Shown: positions 52,685 to 61,646 of the stretch, one piece after another
How the letters are laid out: every line of letters begins with the position of its first letter
Numbering within the stretch: the stretch's first letter is position 1
From: Acidipropionibacterium acidipropionici
GTDB taxonomy: Bacteria; Actinomycetota; Actinomycetes; Propionibacteriales; Propionibacteriaceae
Direction of reading: 5' to 3'
Assembly: GCF_001441165.1 (NCBI RefSeq)
Contig: NZ_CP013126.1
Coordinates: 3,563,551-3,627,550, forward strand
DNA: 64,000 bases
Position numbers and translations under genes: made by a program
The notes under the pieces: model-generated
Seen by the model: only the letters and a program-made list of their open reading frames with translations
Told to the model about the DNA's origin: nothing
Database searches by the model: none

Positions 52685-53863
52685 ATGAAACTCTCCCGCC
52701 ACGTCGCCGACATGCAGCCCTTCCACGCCCTGGCATTCGGGCAGCGGGCCGATACGATGGAGGCGGCCGGGCAGCATGTCGTGGCGCTGTCGATCGGGGA
52801 GCCGGATTTCGGGGCGCCGTCGGCGGTACGCGAGGCGATGCTCGATGTGATGGACGGGCGCCCGCTTCCGTACACCTCTGCATTCGGCCTGCCGGCGCTG
52901 CGAGAGGCGATCTCCGGTTTCTACCGGGACCGCCACGGCGTCGACGTCGACCCGGCGAGGATCGCGATCACATCGGGGGCCTCCTGCGCCCTGGTGATGG
53001 CCACCGCCGCCACTGTCGACGACGGTGATGAGGTGATCCTCGCCGACCCGTCGTACCCCTGCAACCGCGAACTGGTGACGTCTTTCGGCGGGCGGGTGGT
53101 GGCCGTGCCGACCACGGCGGCGACCCGCTACCAGCTGGACACCGCGGCTGTGGATCGGGCATGGAGTGAGCGCACGACGGCGGTGATGGTGGCCACCCCG
53201 TCCAATCCCACCGGAACGTCCATCCCCTTCGAGCAGCTGAGTGCCATCTGCGAGCTGGCCCGGTCCCGCGGGGCCTGGCGGATCGTCGACGAGATCTACC
53301 TGGAGCTGGCCGATCCTGGTGCCGACGGCCGTGCGGCGCGCACGGTGCTGGAGACCGATCCGGACGCGATCGTGGTGTCGAGCTTCTCGAAGTACTTCGG
53401 AATGACGGGCTGGCGGCTGGGCTGGATGGTGGTGCCCGAGACGCTGGTGGATCCGGTCGAGCGGCTGGCGATGAACTTCTTCCTGTCGGCCTCCAACCCC
53501 GCCCAGCAGGCGGCCCTGGCGTGCTTCGCCCCAGAGACCCTGGCGATCTGCGAGGAGCGCCGCGTCGAACTGGGGCGACGCCGCCGTCTGGTGCTGGACG
53601 GGCTGGCCCGCATCGGGCTGCCGGTACCGGTGGAGCCCGACGGCGCCTTCTACGTCTATGTGGACGTCAGCGGCACCGGCCTGGACGCGTGGCAGTTCTG
53701 CGAGCGGGCGCTGGAACAGGCCCACGTCGCCCTCACGCCGGGCCGCGATTTCGGAGCGACGACGGCCGACACCCACGTCCGGCTGTCCTACGCCGCGTCC
53801 CCCGAGGAGCTGCAAGAGGGGCTGGACAGGCTGGGACGGTTCGTCGCCGGTCTGGCCTCCTGA
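52685..53863 (+). CDS. PLP-dependent class I/II aminotransferase
   Basis: A 392-aa fold-type I aminotransferase (AspC/AatA-like). LSIGEPDFGAP, YTSAFGLPALREAI, VATPSNPTGTSIP and the PLP lysine in SSFSKYFGMTGWRLGW are all present, and the conserved Arg lies in HVRLSYAASPEEL. The length is normal. The donor and acceptor cannot be named. A GAGGACCTCTC leader precedes the ATG. It converges on the DUF222 gene with 1 bp between the stops. Confidence 0.93.
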   Translation: MKLSRHVADMQPFHALAFGQRADTMEAAGQHVVALSIGEPDFGAPSAVREAMLDVMDGRPLPYTSAFGLPALREAISGFYRDRHGVDVDPARIAITSGASCALVMATAATVDDGDEVILADPSYPCNRELVTSFGGRVVAVPTTAATRYQLDTAAVDRAWSERTTAVMVATPSNPTGTSIPFEQLSAICELARSRGAWRIVDEIYLELADPGADGRAARTVLETDPDAIVVSSFSKYFGMTGWRLGWMVVPETLVDPVERLAMNFFLSASNPAQQAALACFAPETLAICEERRVELGRRRRLVLDGLARIGLPVPVEPDGAFYVYVDVSGTGLDAWQFCERALEQAHVALTPGRDFGATTADTHVRLSYAASPEELQEGLDRLGRFVAGLAS

Positions 53864-53864
53864 G

Positions 53865-55166
53865 TCACGCGAAGAAGATGTCGATCCTGCGGTTCCGGTA
53901 CCGGACACCGTCGGGGATCCTGACCGTGCGGCCTCGGGAGACTCTCCAGCGTCGGCCGGTCCGGTTGGTCCACTCGTAGACGCCGGGCTCGGGCTGGCTC
54001 AGCTTCCAGATGCCCGCGGTCTTGGCCCGGTGCTCCCTGCGGCTCAGCGGGCCGAGGTTGGAGATCCGGGTCTGGCCGGGCGGGGCCGGGGAACCCGGCG
54101 TCGATCTGCGGTAGGCGACGGTGTGGTCCAGATCGGTGGTGCGGGATCTGGATGTTGAGTAGGGGAAGACGGAACTGTCCTCCCGAATGGCCAACTGTCG
54201 GCGGATCCTGTCGGGGATCTCGTAGGCGTCCACCGACGGGTCCCCGGCCAGGTCGGTGACCGGCAGCACCCGGATGCGATGGTGACCCAGCAGGTCCGCC
54301 AGCTGGTCGACCAGTACCGGGCCGACGTCACCGCCGCGGGCGAGGACGCGGGCCACATTCGTGGCGTCGGTGGCTGCGGTGTCGAGGGCTTCGGCGGCGA
54401 TGTGGACCACCACGTCGGCCAAGGGCAGGCCCGGGGTGCCGGTGGTGTCTTCGGTGGTGGGAGTGGCGATCTCCTCCAGGGCCCGGGCCGCGAGAACCGG
54501 CAGCGGCTCCTGGGCCCCGTCCTTTCTCATCCGGGTCGTGATCCGGGTGATCTCGGCTTCCAGGGTGAGCGCTGCGGCGGTGTCGATGCGGGCCGTCAGC
54601 ACCGAGGTCGAGTCCCCCAGGTGCCGGATGGACAGGAACCGGTCACGCCGGGCGATCTCGGCCTTCCGTCTTGCCAGGTCGGCGTCCGCACGCACGACCA
54701 GGCCCTGCAGGCGCCGCCGGATCCGCGGCCACGGGACGACGCCCCACACCGCTTCGAGCTTCTTGTCGACCCACCGGGCCGCCTCAGCCGACAGCTCCTC
54801 GGCTGCCAGGGCCACCTTGCGGGCCTGCCACGCCTCGACCCGCAGGTCGGCGACCGCCGCCCAGAGGCGGGGGTGGCGGGACCGCAGGTTCGCCACGTCA
54901 TGCACGAGGCTCCAGGCTGCCGGCTCGCTCAGATGCAGCAACGCACCGACCTCCAGGGCCACGAACTCCCCGACCGACCCGGCGCCCTCCGCACCCGCTG
55001 AGACGGTGCGTTCGGCGGCCGGAGAATCAACCATCGGCTCCGGTGCGGGGTAGGTGTCGATCATGCCGGCCACCGCCAGCAGGCGGTCGGCCTCGGCGCG
55101 ACGCACCGCGGTATCGGCGTCGACCAGCCGGTCGCTCGCCGCCCTGAACCGCGTCATCGCCTCCAT
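53865..55166 (-). CDS. DUF222/HNH-type protein (degenerate HNH)
   Basis: A 433-aa member of the DUF222-HNH family, abundant as paralogues in actinobacteria. The N-terminal DUF222 region (about 50-260) is helical and Arg/Ala-rich. The C-terminus has the HNH skeleton TTDLDHTVAYRRSTPG-TRISNLGPLSRREHRAKTAG with the DH and N residues, but lacks the CxxC zinc ligands. Some family members encode nucleases of mobile elements; activity here is uncertain. A second Met four codons in is an alternative start. Confidence 0.85.
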   Translation of the reverse strand: MEAMTRFRAASDRLVDADTAVRRAEADRLLAVAGMIDTYPAPEPMVDSPAAERTVSAGAEGAGSVGEFVALEVGALLHLSEPAAWSLVHDVANLRSRHPRLWAAVADLRVEAWQARKVALAAEELSAEAARWVDKKLEAVWGVVPWPRIRRRLQGLVVRADADLARRKAEIARRDRFLSIRHLGDSTSVLTARIDTAAALTLEAEITRITTRMRKDGAQEPLPVLAARALEEIATPTTEDTTGTPGLPLADVVVHIAAEALDTAATDATNVARVLARGGDVGPVLVDQLADLLGHHRIRVLPVTDLAGDPSVDAYEIPDRIRRQLAIREDSSVFPYSTSRSRTTDLDHTVAYRRSTPGSPAPPGQTRISNLGPLSRREHRAKTAGIWKLSQPEPGVYEWTNRTGRRWRVSRGRTVRIPDGVRYRNRRIDIFFA

Positions 55167-55226
55167 GGATCAAGCCAACCAGCCGGGTCTGACGGTTTCC
55201 GCCGACAGAACCACCAGAATCCCACT

Positions 55227-55260
55227 ATGTGGACACCGTTTTTCTGAGAATTCTCCACAT
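55227..55260. repeat. Nested palindromes between divergent genes
   Basis: Inverted arms ATGTGGA (55227-55233) and TCCACAT (55254-55260) enclose a region that includes the 10-bp palindrome GAGAATTCTC (55246-55255). They lie in the only AT-rich patch of the DUF222/DinB intergenic region, a plausible regulator site. Confidence 0.4.
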
Positions 55261-55297
55261 CTCGCAGACGCCCCTTCGGACTGGCCCGGACCCGGCC

Positions 55298-55303
55298 TAA
55301 CGT
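55298..55303 (+). promoter_or_regulatory. -10 element (TAACGT) of the DinB-like gene
   Basis: TAACGT ends 6 nt before the ATG at 55310, with no ribosome binding site. Confidence 0.45.
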
Positions 55304-55309
55304 CTCTCC

Positions 55310-55795
55310 ATGGATGTCTGCGAGGGCTGTGGTCTGGACCGTGACGCGATCACGGCCGATGAGGTGATCCCGCGGGTGCGGGCCGGTCTGTCGGGTTTCC
55401 TCGGCGCACTCGCACCGGGCACGCCTGATCTCGCGCGCCGCCCGGCGCCCGGCGTCTGGTCGGTGCTGGAGTACTCGGCCCACATTCGCGACGTCCTGCT
55501 CAACCAGCGCGAAGGGATCATCGTCGCGCTCGTCGAGGACGGGCCGGTCAAGCAGAAGATGTACCGGGAGCAGCGCGTGGATCTGGGCATGTACGCCCTC
55601 GAGACCGCCGCCGAGATCAGCCAGAGTATCGAGGTCGCCGGTCGGCTGTTCACCAACACCTTCGCCGTCCTGTCCCCGGAACACCTCGCCCGCACCGCCG
55701 TCTACGCAGGACAGCCCCGCACCCTCCGGTGGGTCGGCACGCAGGCCGTCCACGAGGTGGAGCACCACCTGGCCGACGTCCGCGCGCAGCTGTGA
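55310..55795 (+). CDS. DinB superfamily protein
   Basis: A 161-aa four-helix-bundle protein of the DinB/YfiT type. Three histidines typical of the metal site are visible: VWSVLEYSAHIRDVLL, and the C-terminal AVHEVEHHLADV. Such proteins include metal-dependent thiol-S-transferases, but the substrate is unknown. An N-terminal CEGCGLD could add a metal-binding element. Leaderless features support the ATG. Confidence 0.85.
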   Translation: MDVCEGCGLDRDAITADEVIPRVRAGLSGFLGALAPGTPDLARRPAPGVWSVLEYSAHIRDVLLNQREGIIVALVEDGPVKQKMYREQRVDLGMYALETAAEISQSIEVAGRLFTNTFAVLSPEHLARTAVYAGQPRTLRWVGTQAVHEVEHHLADVRAQL

Positions 55796-55830
55796 ACCGC
55801 GTCATTCAGCATCAGCGGTGAGGCATCGGC

Positions 55831-56457
55831 TCAGACCAACCCGTTGGCCGCCGCGAACGGATCCCATGTCGAGTCGGCATGGGCCTCCAGCTCGATCGCC
55901 TGAACGACGTCCTCCGCCGCGGCCTCGCCGTCCAGATCCCTGATGATCGCCGCAGCCATGTCCATCCCCGCGGCGACGCCCGATGACGTCCACCGGTCGC
56001 GGTCATGCACCCAGCGCGCCTTCGGGAGCCATGTGACGCCCCGGCCATGACCGGATGCCCACGCGAAGGCCCTCTTGTTCGACGTCGCCCGGTAGCCCTC
56101 CAGCAGGCCGGCGGCGGCCAGCACCGCGGATCCGGTGCACACCGAGGTGACCATCGATGCACCCGAGGACCAGGATGCGAGCCGCTCGAGGAATCCGCGA
56201 TCCCCGACCAGCCTGCGCGTCCCCATGCCCCCCGGCACGAGCACGATGTCGGCCGGTACCGCCTCGTCCAGGGACTCGGTGGCCATCACCTCAACGCCCT
56301 GGGCGCTGCGGACCGGCCCTGGTTCGGGGGCCACCCAGGCCAGGCGATACCGGTCCGGAAGCTGGCCGAAGAGTTCGACGGGGCCGAAGACGTCGAGCAC
56401 CTCGAACCCGTCGAAGAGCACGATCCCGACCCGTCGCTGCATCTCTACCTCACCCAT
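55831..56457 (-). CDS. DJ-1/PfpI (GATase1-like) domain protein
   Basis: A 208-aa protein of the DJ-1/ThiJ group related to the sensor domain of AraC-type regulators: VGIVLFDGFEVLDVFGPVELFGQL, LVPGGMGTRRLV and the Cys nucleophile elbow VTSVCTGSAVLAAAGLL, then SGVAAGMDMAAAIIRDL. It has no HTH, so it is enzyme-like (isonitrile hydratase and similar). Its start overlaps the end of the upstream DHFR-like gene by 8 nt, so the two are probably one operon. The ATG at 56442 is an alternative start. Confidence 0.9.
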   Translation of the reverse strand: MGEVEMQRRVGIVLFDGFEVLDVFGPVELFGQLPDRYRLAWVAPEPGPVRSAQGVEVMATESLDEAVPADIVLVPGGMGTRRLVGDRGFLERLASWSSGASMVTSVCTGSAVLAAAGLLEGYRATSNKRAFAWASGHGRGVTWLPKARWVHDRDRWTSSGVAAGMDMAAAIIRDLDGEAAAEDVVQAIELEAHADSTWDPFAAANGLV

Positions 56458-57049
56458 GTGAACGCCTCGGCCCGACACCCTCGGGAATCTCACCATGGAG
56501 ATGCGGCTCATAGACGAGCTTGACGGTCCGCCCGTCGAACACTGTCGTCTCAACCAGATCGAGGTCGAACTCCGCCCCTCCCTGGAACAGCGCTGCGTAG
56601 CCCGCACGGCCGGTGATCGCCGGGAAGACCATCACCTCGAGGCGATCGACGAGACCGGCCGCCAGGAGCGCGCGATTCAGGGAGATACTGCCGTGGCAGC
56701 GCATCGGCACGTCGGTCGTGCGCTTCAGGCGCTCGATCGCGGTGACAGCGTCCTCATTCAGGACGGTGGTGTTGCGCCAGCCGGGCGCAGCCGGATCGAT
56801 GGTGCTCGAGAACACGATCTTCGGCAGATCGGTGAGGCTCTGGTAATACGGCTCGTCGTACTCGACGATGAACCTCGCGAACTCCCGGAACGTCGTCGCA
56901 CCGAAGACGAGCACCTGGTCCTGCGCGAAGGTCCTCACGCGGTCCCCGACCACCTCAGGGCCCTCCTTCCCCCAGTACCCGGGCCACCCCTCGGCCGAGC
57001 CGTATCCGTCGAGACTGCAGAAGAAGTCGACCGTGAAGTCAGCGCTCAT
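56450..57049 (-). CDS. Dihydrofolate reductase/RibD C-terminal domain protein
   Basis: A 199-aa member of the DHFR-like RibD_C family. FTVDFFCSLDGYGSAEGWPGYWG at the start, VLVFGATTFREFARF, and the NADPH-site region MRCHGSISLNRALLAAGLVDRLEVMVFP are characteristic. Genuine folate activity is unlikely; these proteins are probable NAD(P)H-dependent reductases of unknown substrate. It is the last chromosomal-looking gene before the lower-GC region. Confidence 0.9.
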   Translation of the reverse strand: MSADFTVDFFCSLDGYGSAEGWPGYWGKEGPEVVGDRVRTFAQDQVLVFGATTFREFARFIVEYDEPYYQSLTDLPKIVFSSTIDPAAPGWRNTTVLNEDAVTAIERLKRTTDVPMRCHGSISLNRALLAAGLVDRLEVMVFPAITGRAGYAALFQGGAEFDLDLVETTVFDGRTVKLVYEPHLHGEIPEGVGPRRSHG

Positions 57050-57145
57050 GATGATCTCCCTTGATCGGGCCGCATCCGGTGAGTTGCGTCAATTCTCCAC
57101 GACGCCTCAAAGAGCGGCGGCCCGGAGCACTCGCCCCGAAAACCA

Positions 57146-57187
57146 CCTCGAACCCTGCCCGCAGGATTCGCGGATCAGGGTTCGAGG
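57146..57187. repeat. 12-bp inverted repeat at the edge of the defence region
   Basis: CCTCGAACCCTG (57146-57157) and CAGGGTTCGAGG (57176-57187) are perfect inverted arms with an 18-nt loop. It lies between the DHFR-like gene and the HTH gene, where base composition changes. It could be a terminator hairpin, an operator or part of an integration boundary; none is proven. Positions 57050-57145 hold no supported gene. Confidence 0.5.
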
Positions 57188-57634
57188 ATGTCACTTCTGG
57201 TGGACCTAGCGGGAGGCTTGTCGAAACCTGCCCCGTCGCTTGTTCGCATGGGGTCGCTGCACCGAACGATCCGCGCTCGCGCAGCGCGACCTACCCAACG
57301 TGGGCTGACACCGGTCAGCGTGCACCGCACCATCAGCGACGAGTCGCTCGACACCGTGGAAGGGCGGTACCACGCTGGCGAGACCCTCCGCGCCATCGCG
57401 AACGATGTCGGTCTTAGCCGTCACCGGCTGGCATCGCTGCTCCGGGAGCGCGGCGTCCGCATCCGCCGGGCTGCTCCTTCTCCGGCCGAGGTTCAAGAGA
57501 TGGCTCGGCGCTACCAGGACGGGGAGTCGCTCGAACGCGTTGGTCGGCGCCTGGGTTTCTCAGCTGGCACGATCCGGAACCACTTGATCGCCTCAGGAGT
57601 GACTCTGCGTGACCCGCAGGGTCGTGAGCGATGA
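57188..57634 (+). CDS. Double helix-turn-helix protein (recombinase-like HTH)
   Basis: Up to 148 aa. Two HTH units are visible: GETLRAIANDVGLSRHRLASLLRERGVRIR and ESLERVGRRLGFSAGTIRNHLIASGVTLRD. They resemble the C-terminal HTH of Hin/resolvase-type recombinases, but no catalytic recombinase domain is present. The protein is either a small DNA-binding regulator of the island or a fragment of a mobile-element gene. The start is uncertain (ATG 57188, ATG 57248 or GTG near 57317); residues before about 40 look non-conserved. Confidence 0.55.
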   Translation: MSLLVDLAGGLSKPAPSLVRMGSLHRTIRARAARPTQRGLTPVSVHRTISDESLDTVEGRYHAGETLRAIANDVGLSRHRLASLLRERGVRIRRAAPSPAEVQEMARRYQDGESLERVGRRLGFSAGTIRNHLIASGVTLRDPQGRER

Positions 57635-57723
57635 GGACCCGCGCACGGGCGCTCGGCGCGCAGGCGTGATGGGGTCGTCATGGAGTCCGGACGTTTGTCG
57701 GCACCGCTTGCGACAATGAACCC

Positions 57724-58749
57724 GTGAAGTTCAAGCGCCGCAACCTCGAAGCCCTCGGTGACCTCGTGGTGGGCAATGTAGGTCGTGACGACGCCGACAA
57801 CGAGGACGAGGCCAAGTACTTTCCGTATCGCTCCAGCATGTACATCACGGAGTTCTTCCAGGAACTCGACACGGAGTACCAGCACGACGGCTCAACTCGC
57901 CATCGCTGGGTGGCTGACGTGCTAGAGCAGATGCTGGCTGAGCCGCATAATGGTCCCACCCGCCCGCCGGAGATCTTCTGCCGACTGACCGCTCAGCTGA
58001 TGAGCCGGTCCGATCGGCATAACGAAGGACCTGACCGCTCGCGGGCGCTGGCCCAACTCAACGAGGTCCTCGGCCGGGAAGGTTTCGAGGCCTTCTACGG
58101 CGAGGACAATCACTGCTATCTCCGCCACGTCGGCACCCAGGCCATCCCGCTGCTTGCAGCAAACCCCCACCGGCCGTTCAGCAAAGCCGAGCAGGAACGC
58201 CGGCAGCTTTTGGCCAGCTACCTCGACCACTGCAGTGAGGACGACCTCATTGAGGAGGTGCTGCTTCCGCTGTTCCGGCAGCTCGGGTACCACCGCATCA
58301 CGGCGGCCGGGCACAAGGACAAGGCGCTGGAGTACGGCAAGGACATCTGGATGCGCTACACCTTGCCGACCCAGCACGTTCTCTACTTTGGTCTTCAGGC
58401 GAAGAAGGGCAAGCTCGACGCCTCAGGCGTCACCAAGGCTGGCAACGCCAACATGGCAGAGATTCACAACCAGGCGCTCATGATGCAGGCACACGAGATC
58501 TTCGATCCCGAGACCAACCGCCGGGTGCTGGTCGACCACGCGTTCATCGTTGCGGGTGGCGAGATCACAAAGGCGGCCCGCAACTGGCTCGGCAACGCCC
58601 TCGACGCCACCAAGCGCAGTCAGATCATGTTCATGGACCGCGATGACATTTTGAACCTATACGTCGTCACCAGCCTGCCCCTGCCCGAAGGAGCACTACC
58701 GGCTCCACCCCCGAACCCGTGGTCGCGGAGTGATGAACCGCCGTTCTGA
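57724..58749 (+). CDS. AbiJ-NTD3-like/PD-(D/E)XK nuclease defence protein
   Basis: A 341-aa protein. The N-terminal ~75 residues (YFPYRSSMYITEFFQELD ... STRHRWVADVLEQM) resemble the AbiJ-NTD3 module found in abortive-infection proteins. Residues about 175-260 look like a PD-(D/E)XK nuclease: Glu178, EYGKD (203-207) and QAK (225-227), followed by conserved ALMMQAHEIFDPETNRRVLVDH and GGEITKAARNWLG. The likely role is an abortive-infection or restriction effector. It is convergent with the helicase gene. The GTG at 57724 lies 6 nt after GACAAT, so it could be leaderless. Composition is less GC-rich than upstream genes. Confidence 0.7.
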   Translation: MKFKRRNLEALGDLVVGNVGRDDADNEDEAKYFPYRSSMYITEFFQELDTEYQHDGSTRHRWVADVLEQMLAEPHNGPTRPPEIFCRLTAQLMSRSDRHNEGPDRSRALAQLNEVLGREGFEAFYGEDNHCYLRHVGTQAIPLLAANPHRPFSKAEQERRQLLASYLDHCSEDDLIEEVLLPLFRQLGYHRITAAGHKDKALEYGKDIWMRYTLPTQHVLYFGLQAKKGKLDASGVTKAGNANMAEIHNQALMMQAHEIFDPETNRRVLVDHAFIVAGGEITKAARNWLGNALDATKRSQIMFMDRDDILNLYVVTSLPLPEGALPAPPPNPWSRSDEPPF

Positions 58750-58878
58750 GGCTGGCACCAGGCCTCATCGGCGTCATATGCGACAGACTGTGCCTGACAA
58801 GAGCTCAGACTCGGAGGAACAAGCGTGCGCCAAGGCAACATCGCCGAGCGCGCTACGCGGACTTTAATGGCCGTCGGA

Positions 58879-61452
58879 TCAATCGCCGGGTCTAATCCGG
58901 TTCTGGGTGAGCCGATCGATGACCTGACTTGGCAGGCAGCCATTCTCGGTCATGACTGATCTGACGTGTAGCTTCAGGGCCTGCTCCGATGCGATTCCGA
59001 CTGCAGTCGTCAGCAGGTCCGCCCAGACGACGGCAGCATCGCTGGCGATCTCCTTCGCGACTGCGGTAGAGGCCAGGTAGACGTTTGGGTTTGCTGCCTG
59101 AGAGTGCTGGGGATCTACCGACAACTTGTCCGACACGATGATTGCTGGGCTGCCCGCTGGCGGATGATCCATCCCTCGATCCGCCGCCAGTTGGTCGAGC
59201 TGAGTGTTGGCCTGGCGAACGTCCTTGAGCGGTAGCAGGCCATCGTCGTGTTCCTCGGACTTGGCCTCAATAGTCATCCAGATTGCAGTGCCCCATACCC
59301 AGGCAGAGTCGCAGCGGCCTTGGCCCTTTGGCTTGGAAGCCTCGGCTCCGAGGAACGATCCCAGAATCGTCAGGCCGCGTTCGTATTGGGTCGCCTCATC
59401 CTGGGCGAGACCCTCCTGCATCTCGGCGAGGGCAGCGTTGATCTGCTTTGGTTTGAGTTGGCCGCGCAGGCGGGCGACGACGTGATTCACAGCCACGATG
59501 TCCTCAGGAACGAGCGGGACGCTTTCGGCGTCGGGAAGCTCCCGCATCTCCTTGAGCCAGGTGCTGCGATTGGCGGCGAGTGCGGCGTCTCGAACAAGCC
59601 GTCGGGAACGTGACCGCTGGGTCTCGTCTTGGGCACCAAGGTGCAACCACATACCGGCGAGATACAGCAATAGGCCGCGATAGCCCCGTGTGGCCGCCGG
59701 CCCGACGTGCGGCACCGCTTCCTGGAGCTTCTCGCTAGCGCCAATCCAGTCGCCGCCGAAGGCCAGCTGCCACGCCTCAACCTCCAGCGCAGCAGCCTTG
59801 CCGAGAGCGTCGGTTCCTGGTGGCTCAACCTTGACGGCGTCCTGTCGGAATTCGGCCACCGCTGGCTCACCTTGCTCACGCCAGTCGGCCCCATGTTCAA
59901 GGAACATCTCGACGTTCTCTATCAGCTCGTCAGGTGCGACGCCCCTACTGTTCTGCCAACCGAACTCGACCTCGGCCTGCAACTCCGGTTCGAGCGCTCT
60001 GAGGTTCTCGGGCCGAGAGAAGTACTTCATGATGTCCGAACCGAGCACGACTACCACGGCGTAGTCGTTCGGACCACGAGTGCAGCGGCCGGCGCCCTGC
60101 ACGATGCGGGTGCGAAGGCGCTCGGCGAGAGCGGCATTGGCTTCCGCTCGCTCGCTCAGGAACCGCTCCTGCAGCCCGACGGCATCCGGTTTGCCACCGA
60201 GGACAACGATCCGGCAAGCGTTACCCGGCAGGTCGAGCCCGTCGTAGCGGTTGGCCAGGCCCAGCACCCCAGTTGGAGCCGCGGCGAAGGACTCCAAGCC
60301 GTGCTGTTCTAGGTGATCTCGCCCCATAACCGGCACGCCATCACCAGCCAGGGCCGCGGCTGCTGCCTCGGCGTTCGCGACAGTTTCCTGACTCAGCACG
60401 AGCGCCTTGTCGGTGAGACCGATGATCTGCTTGGTAAGTCCGATCGCATCCCCACCCTTCACCAGGTCCGGGAAGACAAACAGCCGACGACCAGAGCGCG
60501 GAGGTGTCTTGGTCGGAAGCGGCATTCTCACGATCTCCCGCCGGCCGAAGGCGCGTTCGAGCTCGCCGCCCGAGCCGAGGGTCGCTGACAGGTAGATGCG
60601 CTGCTTGGCCCGAGCGAAGATGTGGTTCTCGTAGGTCGGCGGGATCATCGGGCGGATCTGGATGCCACCGTAGGACAGGTAGACACAGCAGGCTGCCAGG
60701 CCTGACCGGATCATGGCGAGCTTGTACGAGTGAGGCTTGGTGAGACCGGCCAGTGCCGCGTCGAGCTTGGTCAGTGCCGTCTGATCGACCGCGGGCAGGA
60801 TGAGGCGCACCTGGTGGTGCGCGCCGGGATCGGGCTCGCCTTCCAGGCGCTGGATGAGGAGACCAGACAGGAACGGCTTCAGCGCTTCCAATACCTCGAG
60901 GTAGGCATCCTCGTCGTCGTAGCGACGGATGCTGATGCCGTACTCGTTTCCGACGAACTGCTCACCAGCATGAGCGTCATCGAAGATCAGGAGTCGGGGC
61001 TCGGGCAGCTTTGGGCTGCTGTTGAAGACGGCACTGTAGGTCGTGAGCCCGATCGCCTCGCCGCCCTCGACCGATGCCTCATCCGCGGGATCCCAGTGCT
61101 TGGCGCTACCGGTCAGGTTGGAGACCGGAACGCCCTCGCGCTCAGCCGTCGCCGCCACCTGACGCGCGAGCTGCTTGGTTGGAGTCGCGTAGATAACTGG
61201 CCCCGCGGTCTTCCGCCGTACCCACTCCGCGATGAGCAAGCCGGGTAGCGTCTTGCCTGTACCCGTCGGCAGTTCCAGCGCGAGATCTGGGGTGTCTTGG
61301 TGGCCCTCCGCGTAAGCACGAATGACGTCGCCTTGATGCAACCAGAGCGAGTCAACAGCGGCCGTGGTCCGTGGCAGAGTTCCGCTGAGGTACAGCTCCT
61401 CCGGCGACGGGAACTCTTGAACCGTCCGCTTGGTCTTGCCCAGGAATGCCAT
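58879..61452 (-). CDS. Rad3/DinG-like DEAD/DEAH helicase with C-terminal nuclease-like domain
   Basis: An 857-aa SF2 helicase. Walker A PTGTGKT (62-68), Walker B variant DDAH (158-161), SAT (289-291), the XPD-like YDGLDLPG (403-410) and motif VI QGAGRCTR (452-459) form a complete motor. A helical region (about 490-700) follows. Residues about 705-760 look like a PD-(D/E)XK site, with Asp715 and EAK (729-731) and then a Gln-rich helix (RQANTQLDQL). The family is probably a phage-defence helicase-nuclease. It is downstream of the NACHT gene on the same strand, and no recognised four-Cys iron-sulphur cluster was seen. Confidence 0.75.
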   Translation of the reverse strand: MAFLGKTKRTVQEFPSPEELYLSGTLPRTTAAVDSLWLHQGDVIRAYAEGHQDTPDLALELPTGTGKTLPGLLIAEWVRRKTAGPVIYATPTKQLARQVAATAEREGVPVSNLTGSAKHWDPADEASVEGGEAIGLTTYSAVFNSSPKLPEPRLLIFDDAHAGEQFVGNEYGISIRRYDDEDAYLEVLEALKPFLSGLLIQRLEGEPDPGAHHQVRLILPAVDQTALTKLDAALAGLTKPHSYKLAMIRSGLAACCVYLSYGGIQIRPMIPPTYENHIFARAKQRIYLSATLGSGGELERAFGRREIVRMPLPTKTPPRSGRRLFVFPDLVKGGDAIGLTKQIIGLTDKALVLSQETVANAEAAAAALAGDGVPVMGRDHLEQHGLESFAAAPTGVLGLANRYDGLDLPGNACRIVVLGGKPDAVGLQERFLSERAEANAALAERLRTRIVQGAGRCTRGPNDYAVVVVLGSDIMKYFSRPENLRALEPELQAEVEFGWQNSRGVAPDELIENVEMFLEHGADWREQGEPAVAEFRQDAVKVEPPGTDALGKAAALEVEAWQLAFGGDWIGASEKLQEAVPHVGPAATRGYRGLLLYLAGMWLHLGAQDETQRSRSRRLVRDAALAANRSTWLKEMRELPDAESVPLVPEDIVAVNHVVARLRGQLKPKQINAALAEMQEGLAQDEATQYERGLTILGSFLGAEASKPKGQGRCDSAWVWGTAIWMTIEAKSEEHDDGLLPLKDVRQANTQLDQLAADRGMDHPPAGSPAIIVSDKLSVDPQHSQAANPNVYLASTAVAKEIASDAAVVWADLLTTAVGIASEQALKLHVRSVMTENGCLPSQVIDRLTQNRIRPGD

Positions 61453-61646
61453 GTCCGTCGATGCCTGCCTGTCGTCCGAGTGCCTGTTGCTCTGCTCCAG
61501 CTCTCGCCGCTCCGGACCAGGCGGTCATCGTGGCTCTGAACTGATGCCGTCATCACGGTACTTGAGCTGGAGCGCTCGTGGACAATTCCGTACTCCTGAG
61601 GTCCGCCGACGCGAGGTCACCGGAACGCCGGGCGCGAACGCCGTTT

